From: Planctomycetota bacterium
Lineage (GTDB): Bacteria > Planctomycetota > Phycisphaerae > UBA1845 > UTPLA1
Direction of reading: 5' to 3'
DNA length: 40,254 nt
Assembly: GCA_015654675.1 (NCBI GenBank)
Contig: JAATGM010000029.1
Span: forward strand, 1 to 40,254
Shown: positions 8,187 to 16,624 of the stretch, in pieces
Layout of the letters: each line of letters starts with the position of its first letter
Position numbering within the stretch: the first letter of the stretch is position 1
Notes under the pieces: model-generated
What the model saw: only the letters and a program-made list of their open reading frames with translations
The model's database searches: none
What the model was told of the DNA's origin: nothing
Position numbers and translations under genes: made by a program

Positions 8187-8870
8187 ATGATTCGAAACCT
8201 CACCATTATCGTTGCCACACTCGGACTAACGGGTACGGCACTGGCGCAGACGAACGTCCACTCGACCAACAAGCAGACCTGGTTCGAGAATGTGGGTTGG
8301 GCGGACTGGCGCGATGCGAACGCCGGCTCGGCCGGTGTTCGGATCGGATCGCGGGTGCTCGACGGCTACGTATGGGCCGAGAACATCGGGTGGATCAATG
8401 TCGGCAACGGGCCGGCAGCCCCACCTTACTATTCGAACGCGAACAGCGCCGACTACGGCGTGAATATCGACACGAGCGGGATGCTCAGCGGACTCGGGTG
8501 GTCGGAAAACATTGGATGGATCAACTTTGGCGCGGGCGCGATGGCGAATCCGCCGCTGCCGGCGCGGATGGAGTGTGACGGCCGGATGAATGGTTACGCC
8601 TGGGGCGAGAACATCGGCTGGATCAACCTGTCCGCCGTCGAGGCGGGTAAGTATGTGTCAATGGACGCGGCATCGCAGCCGTATCGCTGCGACATGAACC
8701 ATGACGGGTTCTCAAATGGCGATGACGTGCAAGTGTTTGTCGGTGTCGTGCTCACCGGGGCCGCTTATGACTGGCGCGATCTTTGCTCGGGCGATGTCGC
8801 GGCCCCGCCCGATGGTCAACTCGATACGGCCGACCTTGCGGCGTTTGTCGGCTGCATGCTGGGCAACTGA
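8187..8870 (+). CDS. Secreted ENIGWIN-repeat protein with dockerin-like tail
   Basis: 227 residues. Signal peptide about 1-20 (TIIVATLGLTGTALAQ). Residues ~30-150 contain four copies of a short aromatic repeat: WFENVGWADW, GYVWAENIGWINVG, GLGWSENIGWINFG and GYAWGENIGWINLS. These are separated by ~30-residue spacers with small beta-type residues. The C-terminus has two EF-hand-like calcium loops, DMNHDGFSNGDDVQVFV and a degenerate second one (PDGQLDTADLAAFVGCM), as in dockerin-type tails. An AGGAG ribosome-binding site sits seven bases before the ATG. Function unknown; a surface or extracellular role is inferred from the export signal. It ends four bases from the convergent esterase gene. Confidence 0.82.
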   Translation: MIRNLTIIVATLGLTGTALAQTNVHSTNKQTWFENVGWADWRDANAGSAGVRIGSRVLDGYVWAENIGWINVGNGPAAPPYYSNANSADYGVNIDTSGMLSGLGWSENIGWINFGAGAMANPPLPARMECDGRMNGYAWGENIGWINLSAVEAGKYVSMDAASQPYRCDMNHDGFSNGDDVQVFVGVVLTGAAYDWRDLCSGDVAAPPDGQLDTADLAAFVGCMLGN

Positions 8871-8874
8871 TCGC

Positions 8875-9846
8875 TCAGGGACGCGGGTGATCGGCGAAGA
8901 ATTGCCATGCCGTTGCCGTCGCATCGAGTGCGCTGATGCTCGGGCCTTCGCCCAACGCGGCTAGCCCGTTCGAGATTCCGCCCGGCCAGCCGTGACCCTG
9001 GCCGGTGATCTCAACGACAGTGAAGATCGGCGCGGCATTCTGCGGTGCGAATTGAAGTGTCGTCACTGCATCAATGGTTTGCTGCGAAGCCGGAGTGGAA
9101 TTGCATCCGAGCGCTTCGGACCAGCGGGCAATCGTGTCGGCAATCGGCGGCGAGAATCGCGTGCCCCAGGGTGTGCTTACTTCGCCTCCAAGGAATGGAA
9201 CAAGCGGATCGGCGGTTCCTGCGAAGAGCAGCGTCGGGATCGAGAAGGCCGGATGCGGGGCCTGTTCCCAGCACGGGCTGGATACGATCGCAATGGCCGC
9301 GAATTGCTCGGTCATTTCACTCGCCAGTCGAAACGCCATCGCGCCGCCGCTCGAATGTCCCGCGATAAAAATCCTGGCCGGGTCAATGGCGTATGACTGC
9401 TGCAATTCGGCGAGCAGCGCCCGAAAGAACGCGAGGTCGTCAATTTGTTGTCGCGGGCTGTCGCGCCACCACGGCCCTGCATTCCAGAACGTCGGATTGC
9501 CCAGGAAGCTCGGCGGGTCATCGGGGCGGTCGGGCAGGGCGGTCGGGGCGACGGCTATGAAGTTCGCTTCGTCAGACTTCGCAATCCAGTGGTCGTCGAA
9601 TAGTGCGTCGGGGCCATTGCCACCAGTCCCATGCAACACAATTACCAGGGGCCGCGCGATTACAGTTGGCGTGTCGGGAGCGTGTATCGCATACGTCCAT
9701 GTGTGCCCTGCCGCGTTGATTGAGTGCAGTTCGACGCCCGACGGTGGCGCGCTGGAGAACAGACCGCAGCCGGTGAGGCCGCCGGCGAACAGCGAAATCA
9801 CAGCCCGAGTTTTAAGGGCGCTACCCCGGAAAGCACGCCGCAACAT
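8875..9846 (-). CDS. Alpha/beta-hydrolase lipoprotein (PHB depolymerase/feruloyl esterase-like)
   Basis: 323 residues. The N-terminus carries a lipoprotein signal with lipobox LTGC (Cys27), so the enzyme is probably membrane-tethered outside the cytoplasm. The hydrolase fold is shown by the oxyanion-hole strand VIVLHGTGGNG (~68-78), the nucleophile elbow GHSSGG (Ser166), the Asp-containing strand TLLFAGTADPLVPFLGG and a late histidine in GQGHGWPGG. This is the pattern of the LpqC/poly-3-hydroxybutyrate depolymerase and feruloyl esterase group, which cleave ester bonds of polymers. The exact substrate cannot be told. No good ribosome-binding site is seen before the ATG. Confidence 0.85.
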   Translation of the reverse strand: MLRRAFRGSALKTRAVISLFAGGLTGCGLFSSAPPSGVELHSINAAGHTWTYAIHAPDTPTVIARPLVIVLHGTGGNGPDALFDDHWIAKSDEANFIAVAPTALPDRPDDPPSFLGNPTFWNAGPWWRDSPRQQIDDLAFFRALLAELQQSYAIDPARIFIAGHSSGGAMAFRLASEMTEQFAAIAIVSSPCWEQAPHPAFSIPTLLFAGTADPLVPFLGGEVSTPWGTRFSPPIADTIARWSEALGCNSTPASQQTIDAVTTLQFAPQNAAPIFTVVEITGQGHGWPGGISNGLAALGEGPSISALDATATAWQFFADHPRP

Positions 9847-9903
9847 GGCAGGGATTGTAACAATCTGCCCCCAATGCCGGCACCTGACCTGCCAAATACA
9901 CCG

Positions 9904-9931
9904 TTAGGGGCGGCATGAGTTTCGGTATAAT
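9904..9931 (+). promoter_or_regulatory. Candidate promoter for the ankyrin/carboxypeptidase pair
   Basis: A perfect TATAAT at 9926-9931 lies 105 bases before the ankyrin gene start, in the gap between divergent genes. A TTAGGG 16 bases upstream is a poor -35. The perfect -10 in GC-rich DNA is the only real support. Confidence 0.35.
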
Positions 9932-10035
9932 GAACCCGCCGGAGGTGGACCGGAGGACTGCGCGGGCTTGTGGCCGCGCGGCTCGGCGACAGTGGTCGCA
10001 TCCTTTCAGCTGGGACGGGGCGTTCGGAGCGTTTG

Positions 10036-10938
10036 ATGAAGACGAGTTGGACGATGTTGATCGCCGCGGCGGGTTTGCTTGCGGCGTGCGAGTTGGTTCG
10101 CGCCGGTGATGCGGAGATCATCGTTGCGGCGCGTGCGGGCGATGTTTCGAAGATCGAGACGCTGGCGGGCGCGTCCGGGGCCGGTCTGGCGGTCCGCGAT
10201 TCGCAGGGTCGGACCGCATTGCTCGCGGCAGCGGGCGCATTGCGGCCGGAGGCAGTAGCGTCGCTGATCGGGCTGCATGCGGATGTGAATACCAAGGACG
10301 CGCGCGGCATGACGGCGCTGTCGCTTGCGGTGGCGGCTCCAGCGGTTGGGAAGGAAGTCGAGCGCGATCGGGCGCTGGTTGTCGAGGCGTTGCTGAAGGC
10401 GGGGGCGGATTCGGCGGCGACGGATACCGACGGGATGACGGCGCTGCATTTTGCGGCCCTGCGCGGCCGGTCGGAGTTGTTGGCTCTCCTGCCGATGGAT
10501 TCCTCAACTGCGCGGACAAAAGACAAGGCCGGGCGGACGGCGCTGCACTACGCCGCGATGGGGAATCACACGAGGCTGATGGACGCGCTTGTTCGGGCGG
10601 GGGCGGAAGTGAACTCCACCGACCGACTAGGCGAGACGGCGTTACACACGGCGGCGCGGCGATTTCGGTCTGAAGCGGCGACGTTTCTGATCGGACATGG
10701 GGCGACAGTTGATGTGCGTAACCGGCAGGGTCAGACACCGCTTTTGCTCCTGTCGATGGAGTCGGATGACTCGCCGGAGGTAGATGCGGCGCTGGTGAAA
10801 ATGGCGGATGTCCTGATCGGCGCCGGGGCGAATGTAAGCGCGAAGGACGCGGCGGGAATGACGCCGGTGAAGGCGGCGGAACAGGGTGAACATCCGAAGC
10901 TGGCGGAACAATTGCGGAAGCACGGAGGTGTGTCATGA
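10036..10938 (+). CDS. Exported ankyrin-repeat protein
   Basis: 300 residues. The N-terminal signal (MLIAAAGLLAACELVRAG) includes LAAC, a plausible lipobox; cleavage at VRAG is the alternative. From about residue 35 on there are six or seven ankyrin repeats with the usual DxxGxTALHxAAxxG core, for example DGMTALHFAALRGRSELLALL, AGRTALHYAAMGNHTRLMDAL and LGETALHTAARRFRSEAATFL. Ankyrin stacks bind other proteins. GGAG upstream supports the start at 10036 over the earlier ATG at 9970. Its stop overlaps the start of the carboxypeptidase gene (ATGA), so the two products are probably made in a fixed ratio and may interact, for example as a peptidase and its inhibitor or scaffold. Confidence 0.88.
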   Translation: MKTSWTMLIAAAGLLAACELVRAGDAEIIVAARAGDVSKIETLAGASGAGLAVRDSQGRTALLAAAGALRPEAVASLIGLHADVNTKDARGMTALSLAVAAPAVGKEVERDRALVVEALLKAGADSAATDTDGMTALHFAALRGRSELLALLPMDSSTARTKDKAGRTALHYAAMGNHTRLMDALVRAGAEVNSTDRLGETALHTAARRFRSEAATFLIGHGATVDVRNRQGQTPLLLLSMESDDSPEVDAALVKMADVLIGAGANVSAKDAAGMTPVKAAEQGEHPKLAEQLRKHGGVS

Positions 10939-12977
10939 AGTCGCGACACATTTTCTGTGCGGTACTGGCGATGGCGATGTCGGCGGGGGCTGCTTCTGCG
11001 GCGCCGTATCGGCCTTACACGGATGTCGAGACGGCATTGGCGAATGCGGAGTCGCAGTATCCGGCACTTTGCAAGCGCGTGAATCTGGGGATTTCGGTGC
11101 AGGGGCGGACACTTTGGGCGCTGTGCATTTCGAATAACGTCAACGTCCAGTCAGACGAGCCCGAGGTTTGTCTGATCTCGACCATGCACGGCGATGAGCC
11201 GGTCGGTACGGAGAATCTGCTTAATCTCATTACATTGCTGACGACTCAATACAACATCGACTCGCGCGTTACGAACATCGTCAATAGCGTCGAGTTGTGG
11301 ATTGTTCCCGTCATGAATCCGGACGGGTACATGGCTGCGACACGCGAGAACTCGAACGGCATCGACCTAAACAGGAATTTCCCCGATCCGTTTACCAGCC
11401 CAAACAATACGACGGCCGGCCGCGAGATGGAGACGGCGGCGATCATGAACTGGCGATTCGGGCACCACTTCTCGCTAGGCGCAAACTTCCACACCGGAGC
11501 GCTGGTGGTGAACTATCCGTTCGATGGAAATCCAAACGGACAAAGCGTGTTCACACCGTCGCCGGATGAAGACATGTTTGTGGCGCTCAGCGAGCAGTAT
11601 TCGCAGCACAATGGGCCGATGTGGGCGAGCCCGACGTTCTTTCACGGAATTACGAACGGGGCGGAGTGGTACACCATCACGGGCGGGATGCAGGACTGGG
11701 CCTATCTCTACATGGGCTGCAACGAGGTGACGATCGAGCTGAACAATGTCAAGACGCCTCCGGCCAACCAGCTTCCACAGCTATGGCTCGACAATCGTGA
11801 TTCGTTGCTCACGTATGTCGAGCAGTCGCTGACCGGGGTGCGCGGATTGGTAACGGATCAGGTCACAAGCGCGCCGCTGAATGCAACAGTCTCGGTCGTG
11901 GGTCGGGCGCACAACGTCTTCACCGACCCGGCGGTGGGCGACTATCACCGAATGGTAACGCCGGGGACGTATACGCTGCGTTTTGACGCCGCGGGCAAGG
12001 AGTCGCGGCAGATTCCGGACGTGGCGGTGAACACCGGCGCGGCGACGCGGCTGGATGTGAGCTTGTCGGGACCGGCGCGGGTGACGTCGCCCAACGGCGG
12101 CGAAAGTTTGATCGCAGGGCAGCCCACGACGGTGGCGTGGAGCGGCCATCCGGCGGCACAGTTCCAGGTGCAATACACGCTGGATGCAAATTCCCAGTCG
12201 ACGGTCAACGAGGGGTTTGAAAGCGGCTTTCTCGATCCGGCATTCACGACCGGCGGCGCGTCCAACTGGTTTCTCGTGAACATACCCACGCACACCGGAA
12301 CGCGATCGGCGCGGGCCGGAATTATCTCGCACGGTCAGACGTCCTGGATGAAACGCACTTTTGCAGGTCCGGGGACCGCCAGCTTCTGGTATCGGGTCAG
12401 TTCGGAAAGCGGGCACGACTATTTCAATTTCTACGTGGATGGCTCGCAGGTCATTCATCAGGCCGGCACGGTGGCATTTACGAGTTACTCAACGCCATTG
12501 TTGGCTTCTGGTTCACACGAATTGAAGTGGGAGTACGTCAAGGACGGGGCCAACTCGGTGGGAGCTGATACCGTCTGGGTGGATGACCTGCAGATCGTGA
12601 CCGACAACGCGACGTGGGCAGATGTCGGTCCGTTGACTTCGATCGGGGCAACGAGTCTAGCGTGGACGCCGGCGTCGGCCACGTCCGCCGCGCGGGTTCG
12701 CGTCCGGGCGTTTTACGACGGGACGCTCTACGGGGCTTACGACTGGAGCGACAGCTCGTTTCCGGTGGTTGCGGTGCCGACTGGCGGCGATATGAATTGC
12801 GACGGTTCGTTCAACGCGGCCGACGTGGGGCCCTTTATTGTCGCGCTAACCGATCCGTCGGGGTACGGGACGACTTATCCGGGATGCCCCATTTTGCACG
12901 GCGACATGGATGCGAACGGTCTGGTAGACGGGGCGGACGTCGAAGGATTTGTTGATCTGCTGTACGGAACCCCCTGA
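10935..12977 (+). CDS. Secreted M14 zinc carboxypeptidase with C-terminal dockerin-like tail
   Basis: 680 residues. Signal peptide 1-22. The M14 catalytic domain (about 27-300) shows zinc ligands HGDE (His85, Glu88), NPDGY (128-132), DLNRNFPDPF (144-153), the third zinc ligand in FHTG (His186) and the general base in NEVTIELNN (Glu264 or Glu268). All key residues are intact, so it should remove C-terminal residues from peptides. A carboxypeptidase-regulatory-like beta domain follows (~305-375), then a region resembling a secreted adhesion or MAM/CBM-like domain (~395-560). The C-terminus has a paired EF-hand-like tail, GDMNCDGSFNAADVGPF and GDMDANGLVDGADVEGF. ATGA overlap with the ankyrin gene indicates translational coupling. 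Confidence 0.92.
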   Translation: MKSRHIFCAVLAMAMSAGAASAAPYRPYTDVETALANAESQYPALCKRVNLGISVQGRTLWALCISNNVNVQSDEPEVCLISTMHGDEPVGTENLLNLITLLTTQYNIDSRVTNIVNSVELWIVPVMNPDGYMAATRENSNGIDLNRNFPDPFTSPNNTTAGREMETAAIMNWRFGHHFSLGANFHTGALVVNYPFDGNPNGQSVFTPSPDEDMFVALSEQYSQHNGPMWASPTFFHGITNGAEWYTITGGMQDWAYLYMGCNEVTIELNNVKTPPANQLPQLWLDNRDSLLTYVEQSLTGVRGLVTDQVTSAPLNATVSVVGRAHNVFTDPAVGDYHRMVTPGTYTLRFDAAGKESRQIPDVAVNTGAATRLDVSLSGPARVTSPNGGESLIAGQPTTVAWSGHPAAQFQVQYTLDANSQSTVNEGFESGFLDPAFTTGGASNWFLVNIPTHTGTRSARAGIISHGQTSWMKRTFAGPGTASFWYRVSSESGHDYFNFYVDGSQVIHQAGTVAFTSYSTPLLASGSHELKWEYVKDGANSVGADTVWVDDLQIVTDNATWADVGPLTSIGATSLAWTPASATSAARVRVRAFYDGTLYGAYDWSDSSFPVVAVPTGGDMNCDGSFNAADVGPFIVALTDPSGYGTTYPGCPILHGDMDANGLVDGADVEGFVDLLYGTP

Positions 12978-13064
12978 TCGCCAAGGTATTAAACAATTTT
13001 TATCTGAAATTAAGACGTCGCTCACCCGGCTTCCCCATACTGACAGTGGAAGTCGGAGATGGCG

Positions 13065-13841
13065 ATGTTGCCGTTGAATCTACAAGTCGCGCAAACGAGG
13101 ACTGCCGCGGGGCGGTCGCCACTGCTGCTCAAGACGGCGGCATGGCGAATGGACGGCTGGAGCATTCCGGCCGACGAGGGCGACGGCGGCGATTTCGTTC
13201 TCACCCATTGGTCGGCCGATGCGTTGCGGATTTGGGTGGGCGATGTGACCGGGCATGGTGCGCCGGCGGCTCGGGCATCGGCGACGGTGCGCAAAGTTTT
13301 GAAGCCGTTTGTTCGCGAACCGCTGAGTCTGCGGAGTTTGTGCCGGGCGAACGAACTGGTATATCGCGCGCTGCAGGGGGAGCGGTTTGTTGCGATCACG
13401 GCGATGGAACTCCAGCCGAGTGGGAATCGGGCGATCATTGCCAACGCGGGAAATCCAGTATTGCTGCTGCATCGACCGGAATTGCGGCGGGTCGAACGGT
13501 TTACGAGTTCGGGCATGCCGCTTGGGCTGGTGAGCCCCGAAGAGTGGCGACCGCCCAGCTTTACACTCACTTATGTCAATTCCGGGGATCGGTTTGCCTG
13601 CTTTACGGATGGCGTTGCGGACGAACCGGGCCGCACCGGGAGTTTCGGACTTCGGCGAATCGTCCGCGCCGTGCTTCGATCCGGCGATTCGATGGCGGCG
13701 GATGTCGGACGGCGCGTTTCGGCGTTTGGCGTCAACAGCGCCGATCGCGATGACATGACTTTCCTCACTATTACATCGAGGCGTTCGGCGGATCAGTCGG
13801 CGGCGTGGCGGGGCGTTGAAGCGACTGCTGCGCGGCTGTAG
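13065..13841 (+). CDS. SpoIIE/PP2C-type serine phosphatase
   Basis: 258 residues forming one SpoIIE-type phosphatase domain without a sensor domain. Metal-binding motifs are present: GDGGDFVL near residue 40, IWVGDVTGHGAPAARA (~57-72), FTDGVADEPG and the terminal DRDDMTFLTI. Relatives (RsbU, RsbP, IcfG) dephosphorylate anti-sigma-factor antagonists, switching sigma factors on. No STAS or HPK-type anti-sigma gene is nearby. The start at 13065 is chosen because GGAG lies six bases upstream, which is too close to the alternative ATG at 13059. It could counter the Ser/Thr kinases in this window, but that is only inference from content. Confidence 0.86.
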   Translation: MLPLNLQVAQTRTAAGRSPLLLKTAAWRMDGWSIPADEGDGGDFVLTHWSADALRIWVGDVTGHGAPAARASATVRKVLKPFVREPLSLRSLCRANELVYRALQGERFVAITAMELQPSGNRAIIANAGNPVLLLHRPELRRVERFTSSGMPLGLVSPEEWRPPSFTLTYVNSGDRFACFTDGVADEPGRTGSFGLRRIVRAVLRSGDSMAADVGRRVSAFGVNSADRDDMTFLTITSRRSADQSAAWRGVEATAARL

Positions 13842-13892
13842 GGTTGCCCGGCATGAAGGATCGGGCGTGGTCCTTCGCGGCGGACAAGCTGA

Positions 13893-14825
13893 ATGACTTT
13901 GAGTCCGGCATCGAATTCTCGCGTCGAATTGCGGGCGGCGCTTCTATCGGTTGCGGTCGGGCTGCTCCTGTCGATCTTCAAGTTTGGGGCCTACTTCGTC
14001 ACGGGGTCGGACGTCGTCTTTTCAGATGCGCTGGAGTCCATCGTGAACGTGGTGGCCTCGATGGCGGCGCTTTATGCGCTGCGGATCTCGCATGCGCCGG
14101 CCGATGCCGAGCACCCTTACGGACACGGTAAGGTTGAGTTTCTTTCGGCGGGTTTCGAGGGCGGACTGATCGTTGCGGCGGCGGCGGTCATCATGTTCAA
14201 GACCATCGAGAAGCTGATTCTTCGTCACTCCGCCGTGGAGCAGGTGGGCTTCGGGCTGGCGGTGGTGGCGGCGGCCATGGCCGTCAATGGAGGCATGGGA
14301 CTCTGGCTAGTGCGACTGGGGCGGCGGAATGGATCACTTGCATTGGAGGCGGATGGCCGGCATCTCCTGTCTGACGCGGTAACTTCGGTGGCGGCGCTTG
14401 TGGCGCTGGGGCTCGTGCGGATTCTGGGCTGGACGCTGATCGATCCGCTGGCGGCGCTGGGGATGTCGCTCTACATCGGATGGACCGGATTCGGACTGAT
14501 GCGGCGTTCGGCGGCGGGGTTAATGGATGAGCAGGATGCAGATGACGCGCGGACGCTCGAGACCATTTTGCAGGGGCACGTCGGTGCGACGGGGCGCGAG
14601 CCGCGAATATGCTCGTACCACAAACTGCGCCACCGGCACGCGGGGCGGTATCACTGGGTGGATTTTCACATCTTGTTTCCGCCGGCGATGAGCATTCAGG
14701 CGGGACACGACGCGGCTAGTGCGATCGAGGGCGAAATCGAACAGGCACTGGGTGAAGGCGATGCGACGGCGCACATCGAGCCGTGCAAGGACGCGGAGTG
14801 CGGGCTTTGCCGCAGCGCGGGTTGA
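13893..14825 (+). CDS. Cation diffusion facilitator (CDF) metal transporter
   Basis: 310 residues with five or six membrane helices (about 12-37, 42-63, 84-102, 118-141, 160-178, 184-203) and a cytoplasmic C-terminal domain. CDF proteins export divalent metals by proton exchange. The family motif HPYGHGKVEFL (74-84) and HLLSD (His157, Asp161) of the metal site are present. In the second helix the sequence is SDALESIVN, giving Glu48 and Asn52 where classical zinc exporters have His/Asp-xxx-Asp, so the metal preference may differ. The C-terminus ends EPCKDAECGLC, a Cys-rich tail that could bind metal. It ends nine bases from the convergent AlkD-like gene. Confidence 0.9.
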   Translation: MTLSPASNSRVELRAALLSVAVGLLLSIFKFGAYFVTGSDVVFSDALESIVNVVASMAALYALRISHAPADAEHPYGHGKVEFLSAGFEGGLIVAAAAVIMFKTIEKLILRHSAVEQVGFGLAVVAAAMAVNGGMGLWLVRLGRRNGSLALEADGRHLLSDAVTSVAALVALGLVRILGWTLIDPLAALGMSLYIGWTGFGLMRRSAAGLMDEQDADDARTLETILQGHVGATGREPRICSYHKLRHRHAGRYHWVDFHILFPPAMSIQAGHDAASAIEGEIEQALGEGDATAHIEPCKDAECGLCRSAG

Positions 14826-14834
14826 GCGGGCGGT

Positions 14835-15557
14835 TTATTTTGGGCGGGCCTTGGGTTTGCTCTTCTTGAAGTCGGCGAGGGCGTCCCGGCCGATCCAGCG
14901 GGCGGCGCGGTGCGTCGAGCCGGTTAGCTTCTCAGCGAGCGCGGTCGCGGCGGGGCGGAGGTTGGCACGGCGGCCAATGCCGCGCAGCGCCCAGTTGACG
15001 CCTTTCTTGACGAAGTTGCGGTCGTCGTCGGACGCCTTCTCGATGATCGGGAAGCACTCGGCGAAGAGGTCGTCGTCGGCCTGCTTGTCGTGGAGGGCGA
15101 CGGAGGCGAGCAGGGCGAAGGCGGCGCGCTTCTGGAACTCGCCTTTTTCCTTTGACCACTGGCGGATCTTGGCGAAGGCGAGCGGCGTGCGGTCGAAGAG
15201 GTGGAAGCAGGCCGTGTCGCAGATGGCCCAGTTATCGAAGTCGCGGCACCAGCGGTCCATCTGGGCAGGGGTGACGCTGGCGGGGTCGTCGATGAGCGTG
15301 GCGATCATGCGGGCCTCGTACCAGCCGGTTTTCCAGAGTGCGGCGGCGAGGTCGTGATCTCGGCCGATCTGTTTGGCGAGCGGTTTCATGTTGGCCATCG
15401 AAACGCCGAATGACTTCGGTGCGGAGATGGCGAAGCGCTTCAGATTGTCGCGGTCGCGCTGGGTGCTGAGTTTTTTCAAGGTGTCGAGGAGCATCGCGGC
15501 GCGCTCGGTTGGCGGAGTGGTTGCGGGTTTCGCGGCGGCTGATTTGCGCTTTGGCAT
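14835..15557 (-). CDS. AlkD-like DNA alkylation repair protein
   Basis: 240 residues with a Lys-rich, disordered start, then a HEAT-like all-helical repeat fold. Recognisable family features are the helix with SFGVSMANMKPLAKQIGRDHDLAAALW, WYEARMIATLIDDP, the DNA-facing segment MDRWCRDFDNWAICDTAC, and RNFVKKGVNWALRGIG. AlkD enzymes excise cationic 3- and 7-alkylpurines in the cytoplasm. The DNWAICDT segment holds the conserved Trp and Asp of the catalytic cleft. Its ATG overlaps the TGA of the GNAT gene by one base, so it is the last gene of a coupled three-gene unit. Confidence 0.88.
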   Translation of the reverse strand: MPKRKSAAAKPATTPPTERAAMLLDTLKKLSTQRDRDNLKRFAISAPKSFGVSMANMKPLAKQIGRDHDLAAALWKTGWYEARMIATLIDDPASVTPAQMDRWCRDFDNWAICDTACFHLFDRTPLAFAKIRQWSKEKGEFQKRAAFALLASVALHDKQADDDLFAECFPIIEKASDDDRNFVKKGVNWALRGIGRRANLRPAATALAEKLTGSTHRAARWIGRDALADFKKSKPKARPK

Positions 15558-16120
15558 CAGCGGATTCCTGGGCGACGCAGTTCGTAGACGACGCTTTCGA
15601 TGAGCTTGCCTTCGACGTCGGTTTTCGTTCGAGTCCCGGTGAACACGGCGCCGATTTTTTCCATGGCGCGGCGGGATCGCTGATTGTTTGGACCGACCAG
15701 GAAGACGACTCGATCGACGAACTGGAACGCGTGATCGAGCATGAGGCGTTTCAGTTCGCCGTTAAATTTGCCGCCCCAGTAGGGACGCGTCAGGAAGGTC
15801 CAGCCGATCTCGACTTCGCTTTTGTCGGCGTCGTAACCGAAATAGCGCGACGAGCCGATGACTTCTCGCGTAGCGCGATCGATGATGACGAATGCGCCGC
15901 GCGAATCGAGGGCCTCCTGGAAGAATTGCCTGAAGACCGGCTCGGTATAGCGATCGCGGGCCGGGTGCTGCTGCCAGATGAGCGGATCCGACGCGGCCGC
16001 GAAGAGCGCGTCCCAGTCGGCTGGCTGCAAGGGGCGAAGCTCAAGCAACTCTCCGACGAGTTGAGGTTGTCGATCGAACTCGCGCACGCCAGCTGCCCAT
16101 CGGCGATCGGCCGGCCTCAT
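15557..16120 (-). CDS. GNAT-family N-acetyltransferase (RimJ/RimL-like)
   Basis: 187 residues. The GNAT fold is indicated by the opening strand [23 protein letters not shown], the central strands [54 protein letters not shown] with the acetyl-CoA-binding stretch, and [15 protein letters not shown] near the end. This last motif is typical of RimJ/RimL-type acetyltransferases that modify protein N-termini or small amines. The substrate is unknown. The gene overlaps the VOC protein gene upstream (ATGA) and the AlkD gene downstream (TGATG). Confidence 0.87.
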   Translation of the reverse strand: MRPADRRWAAGVREFDRQPQLVGELLELRPLQPADWDALFAAASDPLIWQQHPARDRYTEPVFRQFFQEALDSRGAFVIIDRATREVIGSSRYFGYDADKSEVEIGWTFLTRPYWGGKFNGELKRLMLDHAFQFVDRVVFLVGPNNQRSRRAMEKIGAVFTGTRTKTDVEGKLIESVVYELRRPGIR

Positions 16121-16569
16121 CCCTTGTAGGCGGCTTCCAATCGCGCTATGTCGATCTTATCCATCTGCAGCATGGCCTGCATGACGCGGCCGGATTTTTT
16201 CGGGTCTTTGTCACCGAGCATCGGGCCGAGCGTGCGCGGGATGATCTGCCATGAGAGCCCGTACTTGTCCTTGAGCCAGCCGCAGCGGCTTTTCTCGCCG
16301 CCGGCCGACAGTTTTTCCCAGAGTTCGTCCACCTCGGGTTGCGACTGGCAGTCGACGAAGAGCGAGATGGCCGGTGTGAATTGATAGTGCGGTCCGCCGT
16401 TGAGGGCGATGAACTCCTGACCTTCGAGCTGGAAGATCACGGTCATCACCGTGCCGTTCGGGCCGGGCGTGGTGCGATGGATGTTCGAGTTCTTGAAGAT
16501 GGAGACATAGAACTTCGCGGCTTCTTCGGCCTTGCCGTTAAACCAGAGGAATGGGGTGATCTTTTGCAT
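16117..16569 (-). CDS. PhnB-like VOC-superfamily protein
   Basis: 150 residues. It starts [28 protein letters not shown], the standard opening of PhnB/3-demethylubiquinone-methyltransferase-like VOC proteins. It continues with [34 protein letters not shown] and ends with [15 protein letters not shown] and a helical C-terminal piece. The fold forms a metal-binding or ligand pocket; many relatives are uncharacterised and some give antibiotic or stress resistance. The ATG at 16569 is preferred over the in-frame TTG at 16587 because homologues start at this motif. It leads a three-gene unit with GNAT and AlkD genes. Confidence 0.86.
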   Translation of the reverse strand: MQKITPFLWFNGKAEEAAKFYVSIFKNSNIHRTTPGPNGTVMTVIFQLEGQEFIALNGGPHYQFTPAISLFVDCQSQPEVDELWEKLSAGGEKSRCGWLKDKYGLSWQIIPRTLGPMLGDKDPKKSGRVMQAMLQMDKIDIARLEAAYKG

Positions 16570-16624
16570 GGCGATAAATCGCTCCAATTAGAGAAGGCGC
16601 ATGTCGCTTCGCGCTGCGACGAAA

